Program-made: the position numbers and the translations under genes
In this document: positions 6,578 through 14,563 of the stretch, piece after piece
Layout: the number at the start of each line of letters is the position of its first letter
Position numbering within the stretch: the stretch's first letter is position 1
DNA from: a virus
Reading direction: 5' to 3' (one strand)
DNA: 30,346 bases
IMG/VR virus record: IMGVR_UViG_3300032401_000053
Location: 1 to 30,346 of that record
Notes under the pieces: generated by a model
What the model saw: the letters and a program-made list of their open reading frames with translations, nothing else
Databases searched by the model: none
What the model was told of the DNA's origin: nothing

Positions 6578-7510
6578 TTAAGCTTTAGTTGAAAGCAGGG
6601 TTACGATATGCGAATCATCAAGGATTGCAGCATTAAACCAAGCTGAAAAACCCATAGATTGAAAACGGTTTAAATAATCGTTAAAACCAAGAGGCTTCAA
6701 AATCATTTCTGTAGATACGTCGTCTAAACCAACATATCCGTAAGCATTAGCTCCAACGAAAGTATTGTTGTAAACGGGTGGATTTGCTGTTGACACTTGA
6801 ACTAGGGTAGATGTTACCCATCTCGCTTCATCAGTTGCACCAAATTCAGCTTGCAAAACTGCTTCTTGAGATCCGTACTGTGAAGTTGAAACAAAAGAGT
6901 CAAGATTTCTGATATCAGGCTTAAGATTAACGTGAGCAGTAACCCAGAATCCGGCTTCGACTGGACCTGTACCGAAACGTGAAGTTCCTTCGATGGTAGG
7001 AGTCATTTTCTCTGTATCATTATCATCTAGATATTGAATAGCGCGGTTAACATCAGTTTGTGTTAGCTCTGTGATTGCATTACCATTGATACCGTTTAAA
7101 CAGGCGATTTGTGGAACTGAGGCGTTCCAAACATCCCTTGTAACCTTATCTAGCATAGTGTGCATGCACTGGGATAAGTTATCAGCTGTTTCAGAAGCGG
7201 TATCGTCTTCAACAACTAAAAGAACTTTACGACCTAACAAAACAACTTTTCCAAATTCTTGGATAGTTACGTTGATGTCGAATTTCTGTACTTGTTCAGG
7301 TGCTGGATCAGCGTCTTGAGACAAAACAACTGGATCAGAATTTAAATTCTCTTGGCGTCTGAATGCCATGGTGTCGGTGTTTTTTTGAGGTAGAGTAAAC
7401 GCTCTCCCAAAAAGATTATGTACACAGCGAGGTTTTGATCTCTGTAGAAGTGCACGATGTGCCCATCTATCAGCCATCGATCCATAGCCGGATGTTGTGG
7501 TTACTGACAT
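6578..7510 (-). CDS. Major capsid protein, N4-gp56 family
   Basis: The 310-aa protein carries the N-terminal pattern of the N4-gp56 capsid family: a helix, then FGRAFTLPQKNTDTMAFRR, an EG/QD-type loop before NVTIQEFGKVVLLGRK, followed by the long spine helix with repeated contacts (LSQCMHTMLDKVTRD). This is an HK97-type fold that forms the icosahedral shell. Length is somewhat short for the family (commonly 300-400 aa). It lies in the expected order behind portal and scaffold, and ahead of the decoration candidate. The start MSVTTTSGYGSMADRWAHRAL has a ribosome site AGG before it. Pairing this capsid type with a P22-type portal is seen in several podovirus groups. Confidence 0.85.
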   Translation of the reverse strand: MSVTTTSGYGSMADRWAHRALLQRSKPRCVHNLFGRAFTLPQKNTDTMAFRRQENLNSDPVVLSQDADPAPEQVQKFDINVTIQEFGKVVLLGRKVLLVVEDDTASETADNLSQCMHTMLDKVTRDVWNASVPQIACLNGINGNAITELTQTDVNRAIQYLDDNDTEKMTPTIEGTSRFGTGPVEAGFWVTAHVNLKPDIRNLDSFVSTSQYGSQEAVLQAEFGATDEARWVTSTLVQVSTANPPVYNNTFVGANAYGYVGLDDVSTEMILKPLGFNDYLNRFQSMGFSAWFNAAILDDSHIVTLLSTKA

Positions 7511-7522
7511 AGTTTCCTATGC

Positions 7523-8152
7523 CTACCTGCTTCTTTTTTGCGCTGCCTTCCAGTCTGAAAATTCTTTATCTGACATCTTCATAACGTCGACACTAGCATT
7601 CATTGCAGCTGCCTTTGGCATTCCACCAGGAGAATTTGGAGACTCTTTTCTAGGGGGTGCCGCTTGCTTAACTTGTTGTTGCTGCCTTGGCGTTAGTGCT
7701 TCCATTAATGTGTATGCCTCTTCATATCTATTTCCAGCCTGATTGATCGCAGAGGCTAGGTTAGGTCTTTGTTTTAAAAAGTTAGGTAAAAAATCATTTA
7801 TCTTTTCATATTTTTCTGGGTTCTGCCTAATCCATAATCTTTCTTCAATTTCGCGGATTGCTTCATCCCTAGACACATGTAAATCTTCTTTAGTAGCCGA
7901 TTCATAACGAGAATTATCTTCTTCAATAGGTGATTGTGCAGGCTGTGCATACTTTTGCTTCATCCATTGATTTTCAAGCTCTAGCTCCTTTCTCTTTAAT
8001 CTCTCTTTTTGGAGAGCAGATAGGGGAACCATCGTTTTATCATGCTTATCATGATCGTTATTTTCTTGAGCCTGTTGATCTGCAACAATTGCTTGATCTA
8101 AAACTTGCTCAATTTGTTCGACTTCTTGAGGCTCTACGGCTTCCTCGTTCAT
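7523..8152 (-). CDS. Scaffold protein for capsid assembly
   Basis: The 209-aa protein is highly charged and Gln-rich, with long predicted helices and coiled coil (residues 45-70, KERLKRKELELENQWMKQK) and an acidic N-terminus full of Glu and Gln. A basic C-terminal end (DWKAAQKRSR) is typical of scaffolds, which use a positively charged helix-turn-helix to bind the inside of the capsid protein. It lies directly before the capsid gene, the standard place. It would be lost or expelled when DNA is packaged. The sequence itself is not conserved among phages, so the call rests on composition and position. Confidence 0.75.
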   Translation of the reverse strand: MNEEAVEPQEVEQIEQVLDQAIVADQQAQENNDHDKHDKTMVPLSALQKERLKRKELELENQWMKQKYAQPAQSPIEEDNSRYESATKEDLHVSRDEAIREIEERLWIRQNPEKYEKINDFLPNFLKQRPNLASAINQAGNRYEEAYTLMEALTPRQQQQVKQAAPPRKESPNSPGGMPKAAAMNASVDVMKMSDKEFSDWKAAQKRSR

Positions 8153-8188
8153 ATATTGTCTCCGTTATTTATAGCGTGAAAAAGCCTT

Positions 8189-8569
8189 TCACGATGGCAT
8201 AGCACCCTTTGCTTGCAGGTAGGCGACACCTGATGTATTAAATTCTACCGCTATTTTTATATTCTTTTTACTCGTCATCCATAACAACTCACATATTCCT
8301 TTTTGGTTTGAAATCCAAAAACAAAATTGATTTGTTATAAATGGAGGTAATTTAAATGTTATGACAGGCTGACTAATCATAAATTTTGATGAGTCACGAT
8401 TGTCAAATTTTGCGTGCAATGATAAATAGTATGTTTCTCTAATGTGTTGATTAGCGTTAACAACATCATTAAGTAAATCATCCATGACCTTTTTCAATGA
8501 AACCTTCTCATCAACAAAATGACTAGGAAGAATTAACTTTGAAACTGGATCCTGTACCATTGCAGTCAT
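8189..8569 (-). CDS. Unknown small protein between portal and scaffold
   Basis: The 126-aa protein has a helical first half (VSLKKVMDDLLNDVVNANQHI) and a beta-rich second half with several aromatic residues (FITNQFCFWISNQKGICELLW). It has no signal peptide or membrane segment. The phrases LLWMTSKKNIKIAVEFNTSGVAYL at the end look like a small sandwich fold, but I do not recognise a family. It starts one base after the stop of the previous gene and lies in the head module, so a capsid or neck accessory role is likely. No firmer statement is possible. Confidence 0.6.
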   Translation of the reverse strand: MTAMVQDPVSKLILPSHFVDEKVSLKKVMDDLLNDVVNANQHIRETYYLSLHAKFDNRDSSKFMISQPVITFKLPPFITNQFCFWISNQKGICELLWMTSKKNIKIAVEFNTSGVAYLQAKGAMPS

Positions 8570-8570
8570 A

Positions 8571-8783
8571 TTACATTCCGCTCATTCCGCGAAGTGAATC
8601 TTGTTGTTTTTGTGCCTTTTGCAATAACTTATTTGCTAGTGCTTGGTCAGCATTCATTCCAGGACCGCATTCAGGTTTTACTCTGCTTGCTGCGCTCATT
8701 GGATTCTTCTTGTAAGAACACATGCCGCTTCCTGACTGTAGAAGGCCTTTCTTCCCGCTACCACTTGATTTATCGTAAGCCAT
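8571..8783 (-). CDS. Small Gly/Ser/Lys-rich head-module protein
   Basis: The 70-aa product starts MAYDKSSGSGKKGLLQSGSG and ends in a Gln-rich helix with two Met-Gly turns (DSLRGMSGM). A strong ribosome site (AAAGGAGTAAGT before the ATG at 8783) decides this start over the longer frame, which would begin within the tail of the portal gene. It has two cysteines and no hydrophobic stretch. Small disordered proteins of this kind often follow portal genes in short-tailed phages. Function is unknown. Confidence 0.65.
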   Translation of the reverse strand: MAYDKSSGSGKKGLLQSGSGMCSYKKNPMSAASRVKPECGPGMNADQALANKLLQKAQKQQDSLRGMSGM

Positions 8784-8811
8784 ACTTACTCCTTTGTTTT
8801 TCAATAGGATG

Positions 8812-10983
8812 TTACCCACCCTGATTAATATCACTCATAATAGACTGTTGGTCTTGCTGAATCTGCATGTTTTCTTGTCTCTGAATATTCTCTTCAGAAC
8901 CTTGCGTTTCAGCGTTAATCGCATCTGCTTGGTGATTGACTTGAGATTTTTGCAACTCTCTTCCAGCAGCTTCTTGTCTCTCCATCTCATTAACTAATGC
9001 TAATACCTTTATCAGGCGATCTTCATTCATCTTAGCTATTTCTGTGATGGCTCTAGCTCTATCTAATGCAGCCTGTGCAATATTTTGCTGTGCCTCTGAT
9101 TCGCGCTCATCTTTAAGAGATAGATTGCTAACTACTCTAGATCTTCTCTCTTGAGCAAGTCCTAGGTCAGCCTCTTTCTTAGCGTTCAGACTTTCAATCT
9201 GCATTTTCCTAATTTCATCATCTTGAGCAGATTTTGCAGCAAGCATTTCATCTTGTTTTTCCATTGCTTCCTCAAGATCGCTCAGACCTGCCATTGCAAG
9301 AGAACGGATAATTTCAGCTTGAGGCACGTCAACAATGCCATCTCTTTTAAGGTTAACGAGTTCGTAGTAGTACGCATCTTTTTGAGATTTAGAACGAACG
9401 CCTTCCTTGATCACCGCATCGTATTGCTCGAATTCTTTGTCGTAAAATTGATCGGTTGGAGTTTCTGCTAAAATCCTCTCCACTTTGCCGGGAGGATAAT
9501 GCTCTTGAATGGATTTTAGAACCAACCCGCCTAAAATCTGTTGTGCAGTCTCAACGTTATCGAACATTTTGCGGTTACCGCGTAGCCCTTGAGCGATACG
9601 CACTTCGGCAAGTTTTCCAGATATTTGAGTATTTCCACCTTGATCGATTCCAAGCGCACTCTCTGTAACATTTGATAGCGTTAACGTTAACTGATCTAAT
9701 ACCTGTTGGTATTGTATAAGTGCAGGGTTCGCTCCACCGCCGGTTAACTGCTGTACTGAATTGAGTCCTTCAGGAGCATTTTCAGGATCTACGCCAATGA
9801 TCTTATTTTGACCGGATTGCTGTAAATCTTGCGGATCGGGAACAGATCCAATTAGATATTTAAATCCTGTAGAGATGTCAGAATCCATCATATCTACGAT
9901 TTTCATATGGCGTTTGTTAAATTGACGCTGGGCACTCCAATTGCATGAAGCTATGCCCTGTATACGTTGCGATGGCATCCAGATCGAAGGCTCTAGATAA
10001 CATATTAGAGGAACAAACGGGAACGTCTGGTTGATTCCTGTCTTGTCTTCTCCACAGTATACATGTTGACCGTTTAGCAAAATGTTAAGCTCAACAAATC
10101 CGCGCTCTACAGATCTAATCTCAACGTCTGGAACCTCGTCAGGGTTAATATCTAATATTTCCGCGTCGTCTTTCATGCGTTTTAGTCGATTCAAACCGAA
10201 CTTGAGCTTTTTGATCTCTTCATTTGGCAAATCTGTGATGTCTCTATAATACGAGCTCTTTATATCGACTAAAAATTGACGTGTTTTAGTGATACGCTTA
10301 TAATACTGATCGTATGCCACAAGATTTCTGTTTCTTGAGAATGTCGTGAACTGAGGATGATACGTTAAAAATTTGTCATCTCTAAATCCGTAGGGGAGAT
10401 CGTCAATTTCTGTAGGATCGATGAATGGAAGCAACTGCTTGATGTATTCTTTTCCGAACAGATCTCTAGTGATAGCAAATGAAGAGTCTGATAAATCTAT
10501 GGATTCGAATGTTGGGTCAAGGAAAAATGAATTATATACTCTTTTAAAGAATTTAACATCACCATTTACAAAATCTTTAGAATAATCCATGTGCACACCG
10601 CACAAAGAAATACCGCTTTTAAACGCCTCGTCTGCTGCATCTAAAAATGTCGGGTAGCCTAACCCCTTATCCCAAATATAATACGAAAGTTTGGTGAATT
10701 GATCAGCGGTCTTTTGGTCGGAACCTTCAACCGGTGAATAGATAATCTGATTAATATTATCGCGCAAATATCCAGAAAAAAACTGGAGCGGTCTACGCAT
10801 AATGTTAAGCTCGAGAGGCTCACGGCCCTCTTTGATCAAAGATTTTCTCTCGTCATCACTCCATGTATATCCAGACGACGCGAGCGTGTAGACTTGCGCA
10901 TCTTTGATAAATGGCGCCCAATAATCATGAGCGTATCGATAGGATTCTTGAAATTCTCCGCGAATTTCGTTGTTCGTGTACAT
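8812..10983 (-). CDS. Portal protein, P22 type
   Basis: The 723-aa protein matches P22 gp1 (725 aa) in length and order: N-terminal wing (RYAHDYWAPFIKDAQVY, then RRPLQFFSGYLRDN), a central stem and crown-forming core with GIDQGGNTQISGKLAEVR, then a very long Gln/Glu/Ala-rich helical C-terminus (residues about 590-723) like the P22 barrel that lines the DNA exit. Twelve copies form the ring at one vertex through which DNA is packaged and ejected. It follows terminase with 47 bases between them and precedes the scaffold and capsid genes. The start MYTNNEIRGEF is the first ATG and there is no better one. Confidence 0.9.
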   Translation of the reverse strand: MYTNNEIRGEFQESYRYAHDYWAPFIKDAQVYTLASSGYTWSDDERKSLIKEGREPLELNIMRRPLQFFSGYLRDNINQIIYSPVEGSDQKTADQFTKLSYYIWDKGLGYPTFLDAADEAFKSGISLCGVHMDYSKDFVNGDVKFFKRVYNSFFLDPTFESIDLSDSSFAITRDLFGKEYIKQLLPFIDPTEIDDLPYGFRDDKFLTYHPQFTTFSRNRNLVAYDQYYKRITKTRQFLVDIKSSYYRDITDLPNEEIKKLKFGLNRLKRMKDDAEILDINPDEVPDVEIRSVERGFVELNILLNGQHVYCGEDKTGINQTFPFVPLICYLEPSIWMPSQRIQGIASCNWSAQRQFNKRHMKIVDMMDSDISTGFKYLIGSVPDPQDLQQSGQNKIIGVDPENAPEGLNSVQQLTGGGANPALIQYQQVLDQLTLTLSNVTESALGIDQGGNTQISGKLAEVRIAQGLRGNRKMFDNVETAQQILGGLVLKSIQEHYPPGKVERILAETPTDQFYDKEFEQYDAVIKEGVRSKSQKDAYYYELVNLKRDGIVDVPQAEIIRSLAMAGLSDLEEAMEKQDEMLAAKSAQDDEIRKMQIESLNAKKEADLGLAQERRSRVVSNLSLKDERESEAQQNIAQAALDRARAITEIAKMNEDRLIKVLALVNEMERQEAAGRELQKSQVNHQADAINAETQGSEENIQRQENMQIQQDQQSIMSDINQGG

Positions 10984-11030
10984 CTGGCTTTACAATAGAA
11001 CATTAAAATTTAAACTCAAAGAAATTTAAG

Positions 11031-12527
11031 TTAAAAAGTTCTACGATATCGACTGTCAACAACTTTTTTATGTTTATCTAGAGCGCCCGATAATGACGAG
11101 ACGGATTCTAAGTGCGCAACCGCTTGTACGGTATATTGAAATGCATCGGCATAATTTGAAGCGATATTGTGCTCTGGATCCTCAAGATATCGCCCCTGTT
11201 GCTCGCTCCATTTTTTGCGATATTTTAACAGCTGATCTATAAACGGCTTAACCTTAGACGCATTGAACACGCAACGATCTAGCATAATATTTGCATGCGA
11301 AATCGATAACTGTTTATCCATGCGTTTTAATACGTGAAATTTGGTGTTCGTTGCAGAAAATAAACGCCTAAAATCTCTCTCGTATGTATTCGACGTGTCC
11401 AAAATATCGCGTTTTCTAGCATCATGCGGCAGGAAAATCGTGTGATACTGATAGGGTTTGTCCTGTAAAAGAAATTTTGCATAGAAATCGATGCCTTTAT
11501 TTTTGTCCTCGTAGTAATCGATAATGCGTATTTCACCATGTAATATTTGGAAAAATATGATCACTGTGAGATCGTTTACACCGATGTCCATCGCTAGGTA
11601 GACTGGAAATAGAGCGTCAAACAGAGGTGTATACAAACACCGGCTTTGCAAATATGCGTTGCTAATAGACTCTGCAAAATAGTACGCGTCTGATGATGAT
11701 AAAAACGACTCTGAAACAGTAGACGGGAATTCCTGTTTGATTTTATCGCCCAAAATTCTCGACTGAACAGCATACCAATTACGTTGAAATTGCGATATTT
11801 TCCTACCTGATTCCCGCTCAATTCTATTGAAATAATCAGTTAACGAAACGTCGTAAACAACTTTTTCCTCTAAAATATACGACGGCTCATCCAACCATGG
11901 ATAGAAAAATAGATGGTATTCCAGTTGTGATATATTCTCGTTGCCCCGTCTATTCGCCTCCACGACCATCTCAGCAAAAAAACCGTCTGATCCCTCACCC
12001 GTGCTCTCTATTATAATCGTTCCGTCTCTAGAAACAGATTGCAACGTTCCAGTCACAACCTCCTCAGCTTTTTGCGGATTTCGAGCACATGTTTTACCAA
12101 ATTCTGATATTAACACGAGAGGATACGAACCACCCCTCAGAGTTGTGTCAACGCGCAAAGAGCTTCCGTTATTAAATGTAATCTCTCTAGCCGATCTTTG
12201 AGTGATTCCTATGAGTGGCTTTAATTGAGACGGAAACGTATCAATTGCATGGCCGATGATTCGCTTGAAAATATGCTGTGCGTGCTCTAACGAGTATGAA
12301 ACAATTCCAGCTGCAACGTTTTCATTAAATAGAGCCTCGTCTAATAGATAGAGCACTGCAAATGTTGACATTCCCAGTTGGCGGGCTTTTAAAATAAGAT
12401 TACGGTTATGGATGTTATTTAAAACATCCATTTGAACATTATTAAGCTTGAACGGAATAGAATTCGAATTTCTATCTATAATTCTATAGAGATTATTCAG
12501 TCTCCACGATTTACTAGTGACCGTCAT
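11031..12527 (-). CDS. terL: Terminase large subunit
   Basis: The 498-aa protein (P22 gp2 is 499 aa) is the DNA packaging motor and nuclease. The ATPase part shows a Walker A-like loop at residues 47-54 (KARQLGMS), Walker B with the catalytic acid at 137-142 (LVLISE) and the coupling motif at 175-179 (STGEG). The nuclease part begins with an acidic strand at about 310-318 (LAMDIGVND, Asp314), includes IDYYED near 336-341 and ends with a conserved Asp in NYADAFQYT. Its ATG overlaps the small-subunit stop by 14 bases, as is usual for the pair. It docks on the portal and works with the small subunit. Confidence 0.95.
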   Translation of the reverse strand: MTVTSKSWRLNNLYRIIDRNSNSIPFKLNNVQMDVLNNIHNRNLILKARQLGMSTFAVLYLLDEALFNENVAAGIVSYSLEHAQHIFKRIIGHAIDTFPSQLKPLIGITQRSAREITFNNGSSLRVDTTLRGGSYPLVLISEFGKTCARNPQKAEEVVTGTLQSVSRDGTIIIESTGEGSDGFFAEMVVEANRRGNENISQLEYHLFFYPWLDEPSYILEEKVVYDVSLTDYFNRIERESGRKISQFQRNWYAVQSRILGDKIKQEFPSTVSESFLSSSDAYYFAESISNAYLQSRCLYTPLFDALFPVYLAMDIGVNDLTVIIFFQILHGEIRIIDYYEDKNKGIDFYAKFLLQDKPYQYHTIFLPHDARKRDILDTSNTYERDFRRLFSATNTKFHVLKRMDKQLSISHANIMLDRCVFNASKVKPFIDQLLKYRKKWSEQQGRYLEDPEHNIASNYADAFQYTVQAVAHLESVSSLSGALDKHKKVVDSRYRRTF

Positions 12528-12939
12528 GTTGCATTATTTCGTTTTTCTCACAACTATTTTTTAAATCGCTTAGATTTGAAACAGCCTCTTTTTCGTCTGC
12601 TTTTTTATCCCAACCATATTTATTTCTCATGACCATTTGTAGAGAAGCGGTGTTGGAAACCCCTCCATCTGAACCAGTAGCAGCATTTTCAGTTATTTGT
12701 TCCCATTTTTGAAAACCTTTAGTTTCTGAAATTTTTCTTTTTATGGGCGGGAACTCATCCTCGTTTTTAAGGTATGTTTCGAACGTTTCCCATGTACAAG
12801 AATATTTTTTATCTTCATAGTACCAGGACTTTCTAGATTTACCTAAAGCGAGATGATCGCAATAACTTTTATATGCTAATTGTCTGACTGCAGGATCGGG
12901 TAATGCTAACCCATATTGATTACCTTTAGGAGCTGCCAT
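12514..12939 (-). CDS. terS: Terminase small subunit
   Basis: The 141-aa protein starts MAAPKGNQYG, a start typical of phage small terminase subunits, and contains helical DNA-binding segments and the phrase ASLQMVMRNKYGWDKK that recurs in this family just before the C-terminus. The small subunit recognises the packaging site and feeds DNA to the large subunit. I prefer the ATG at 12939 over that three codons earlier, since it follows the upstream stop by one base and gives the usual MAAPKGNQ start. The packaging start site (pac or cos) probably lies in or near this gene but is not visible as a repeat. Confidence 0.85.
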   Translation of the reverse strand: MAAPKGNQYGLALPDPAVRQLAYKSYCDHLALGKSRKSWYYEDKKYSCTWETFETYLKNEDEFPPIKRKISETKGFQKWEQITENAATGSDGGVSNTASLQMVMRNKYGWDKKADEKEAVSNLSDLKNSCEKNEIMQHDGH

Positions 12940-12940
12940 T

Positions 12941-13123
12941 TTACACACTCATTGATATTTTAATTGTTACGTCGTCTGGTTGACCTAAAAAGTCTTTTTT
13001 AGCATCGTCAATACATTCTTTTATAAATGTATCATTTGTATCTATTGAATAGATATTGTAGCACATGAATTTTTTGCGGTATGTGCGTTCTGCATCTTTC
13101 AGTATAACCGTTAGCTCGCTCAT
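12941..13123 (-). CDS. Small protein upstream of terminase
   Basis: Sixty residues (MSELTVILKDAERTYRKKFM at the start, then a short acidic helix with IKECIDDAKKDFLG) with no known domain. The ATG has GAGG six bases upstream and the stop is one base from the terminase small-subunit start, so it belongs to the head of the late operon. The beta-alpha-beta look (KDAERTYRKKFMCYNIYS followed by VTIKISMSV) suggests a small folded protein. Function is unknown. Confidence 0.65.
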   Translation of the reverse strand: MSELTVILKDAERTYRKKFMCYNIYSIDTNDTFIKECIDDAKKDFLGQPDDVTIKISMSV

Positions 13124-13197
13124 GTCGCCTCAATTTTTATGTATACCTCTTTATGCCAAATGTTTATTTATTTTCCTAGTGCGATTATTTTTATGAG

Positions 13198-13226
13198 TTG
13201 AGAGAAAAATTTACACTCTTTACTGT
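13198..13226 (+). promoter_or_regulatory. Sigma70-type promoter of the plus-strand cassette
   Basis: TTGAGA (13198-13203) and TACTGT (13221-13226) are separated by exactly 17 bases, 34 bases before the ATG at 13260. It lies in a 136-bp gap between divergent genes, so a cassette inserted into the minus-strand genome would be independently expressed. Confidence 0.55.
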
Positions 13227-13259
13227 ATTGGGTTTAATATTAAAAATTAGGATAACGAA

Positions 13260-13466
13260 ATGAATGCAGAATTAGCGATATGTTTGATGAAATATTTTAT
13301 AAACATATTAGGAATGTTGCAACTTGCAAACGCTATTTACACATTTTTAGTATATTTTCCGGATAAATTTAAAAAAAGGAAGCGTTTTTCATGTATAATG
13401 CATTTGTTAGGACTAATGTTTTGTTCCTATGTTTTTTGGCAATGTTTTCGCATTACAATACTGTAG
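13260..13466 (+). CDS. Two-helix small membrane protein
   Basis: The 68-aa protein has two hydrophobic helices (about residues 5-33 and 45-66) joined by a very basic loop (FPDKFKKRKRFS), so both ends probably face outside if the positive loop stays in the cytoplasm. The ribosome site is TAGGATAACGAA. The gene overlaps the next one by 76 bases in a different frame, an arrangement that favours coupled translation. Size and topology are like a small holin or an inhibitor of superinfection, but no family is recognised. Confidence 0.55.
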   Translation: MNAELAICLMKYFINILGMLQLANAIYTFLVYFPDKFKKRKRFSCIMHLLGLMFCSYVFWQCFRITIL

Positions 13467-14050
13467 AAGCTGGAGACTATAGAGATTTGAATGAAATAGA
13501 ATCTCATCAAATAATTTCATTTGTTGAAAAAATGGTTGCAGACGCTGAACAATCTGAAAACCCGTGGCAACAGCTATTTCAAATTCTCGATATGTTCGAG
13601 GAGATTGGTATTGATTTAAAAGATCACCCTGAAATTTTCGAATTTGTATTTAACACAATGTCTGAAAATGGCATTGAAATGACAAAAGATCAGTTTGAAG
13701 ATTTCAAACAATACATTCGAGAACGACACATGATTTCTACATTCATGCATAGACAGGCTTTCGAGCCTGTTTATCCATCTAAAAAACAGCCGGACTTTCG
13801 AATAAATACTGTTTTGGGGTGTGTGCAGATTTTCGGTGGTGTGCTTTTAGCTATTATTCCCATTCCTGTCGTTTCCAGTGTGGGTGTTGGAATGATTGTA
13901 TCTGGTGTGGGTGTCATGCTATATGATGTTAGTGACCAGTATAAGGAACAAAAGTCCAATGCAACAGCTATTACATATCAACTACTGCAAGAACACTCTT
14001 GTCTTTTAGAAAAAGCTCGAAATATGCAACCAAGAAAAAAAATGCTTTGA
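13391..14050 (+). CDS. Secreted or membrane-inserted protein (probable moron)
   Basis: The 219-aa protein has a Sec-type signal peptide (residues 1-27; hydrophobic core NVLFLCFLAMF, cleavage after VEA), then an acidic all-helical domain (about 31-128: SFVEKMVADAEQ, LDMFEEIGIDLKDHPEIFEFVF) and a glycine-rich hydrophobic hairpin at 140-179 (FGGVLLAIIPIPVVSSVG, then GMIVSGVGVML), ending in a basic tail. It has the ribosome site AAGGAAG. It is opposite in strand to the surrounding late genes and has its own promoter and terminator, so it is probably expressed in the host during lysogeny or early infection. A role in the host envelope, such as exclusion or lysis, is inference. Confidence 0.65.
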   Translation: MYNAFVRTNVLFLCFLAMFSHYNTVEAGDYRDLNEIESHQIISFVEKMVADAEQSENPWQQLFQILDMFEEIGIDLKDHPEIFEFVFNTMSENGIEMTKDQFEDFKQYIRERHMISTFMHRQAFEPVYPSKKQPDFRINTVLGCVQIFGGVLLAIIPIPVVSSVGVGMIVSGVGVMLYDVSDQYKEQKSNATAITYQLLQEHSCLLEKARNMQPRKKML

Positions 14051-14108
14051 AAATATGCTAAAGGGTATACGTTAAAAGCATAATTTCATTAAACGCGAAT
14101 CCTTTTTA

Positions 14109-14134
14109 GTCCACTCATCCGAGTGGGCTTTTTT
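14109..14134 (+). terminator. Rho-independent terminator after the plus-strand cassette
   Basis: AGTCCACTC pairs with GAGTGGGCT (9 bp with one G-U), loop ATCC, then six T. It ends exactly at the stop codon of the minus-strand gene at 14134-14313, so convergent transcription from the cassette is stopped there. The stem shares CCACT/AGTGG arms with hairpins at 14402 and 17915. Confidence 0.85.
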
Positions 14135-14313
14135 CATGTAATACAGTTAAAAGGACCCTTCGCCCATTCTTTTTCTTTATAAATTTTGTGATTTCCGTAG
14201 TCCCAGGATGATCCTGTCCACCAACCTGTTTGTATTTTTCCATTAACGTCTTTAATCCTAACAAGATCGAATGGAAACGGCTTTTTTTTGTTAACATCTA
14301 TCCACGTAGTCAT
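14134..14313 (-). CDS. DUF551-like small phage protein
   Basis: This 59-aa gene starts MTTWIDVNKKKPFPFDLVRI and has GKIQTGWWTGSSWDYGNHKI, a pattern of small phage proteins with the DUF551 style (W-x-x-V, then GWW and WD). Function is unknown. The ATG has TAGGTG seven bases upstream. A different frame over the same bases has a longer apparent length but no known composition; the frame given here has the conserved aromatic pattern and a proper ribosome site. It ends inside the terminator of the opposite-strand cassette. Confidence 0.8.
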   Translation of the reverse strand: MTTWIDVNKKKPFPFDLVRIKDVNGKIQTGWWTGSSWDYGNHKIYKEKEWAKGPFNCIT

Positions 14314-14561
14314 ATTTTCACCTATATTTTTTGTAGACTATAATGACTAAAAATTTTAAATTAAACATAACACAGCATGTGTTGAACAGATTTTTTTATT
14401 TATCCCACTTTGAAAAGTGGGATTTTTGTTTCCTAAAAATATCTTAAAACATATTCTGAGTGAAATATCGAGTTTTTATCCTAATTCTCGATTTGTAAAT
14501 AGATTTTTTCATTATTTTAATTTGTTAAGTTAATTTAGGCTGACTGAAAAGTCGGCCTTTT
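14314..14561. other. Gap of about 250 bp with promoter-like, palindrome and terminator signals
   Basis: No gene is visible. It holds a promoter-like pair on the plus strand (TTCACC at 14317, TATAAT at 14339, 16-base spacer), a 15-bp palindrome AACACA-gca-TGTGTT at 14369-14383, a plus-strand terminator at 14402-14427 and, at its end, another at 14537-14563. Between them is ATCGAG...CTCGAT, a 6-bp inverted repeat near 14478-14503. The promoter-to-terminator spacing of about 85 bases would make a small RNA, but no conservation can be shown from one sequence. Confidence 0.4.
14402..14427 (+). terminator. Rho-independent terminator
   Basis: ATCCCACTT pairs perfectly with AAGTGGGAT (9 bp), loop TGAA, followed by TTTTG. 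No plus-strand gene lies directly upstream, so it may end a small RNA starting at about 14350 or stop stray transcription. Confidence 0.7.
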
Positions 14562-14563
14562 TT
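14537..14563 (+). terminator. Rho-independent terminator with GAAA loop
   Basis: AGGCTGACT pairs with AGTCGGCCT (9 bp, one G-U), GNRA loop GAAA, then six T. Its T tract overlaps the only plausible start of the zinc-ribbon gene that follows, which makes that start odd. Confidence 0.8.

Noticed and set aside
14115-14297. 60-codon minus frame overlapping the terminator
   Set aside because: The other frame (14134-14313) has a ribosome site and the conserved GWWTG/WD pattern, so this one is its shadow.
14478-14503. ATCGAG...CTCGAT inverted repeat as a terminator
   Set aside because: Only six pairs with a 14-base loop and no T tract directly after the stem.
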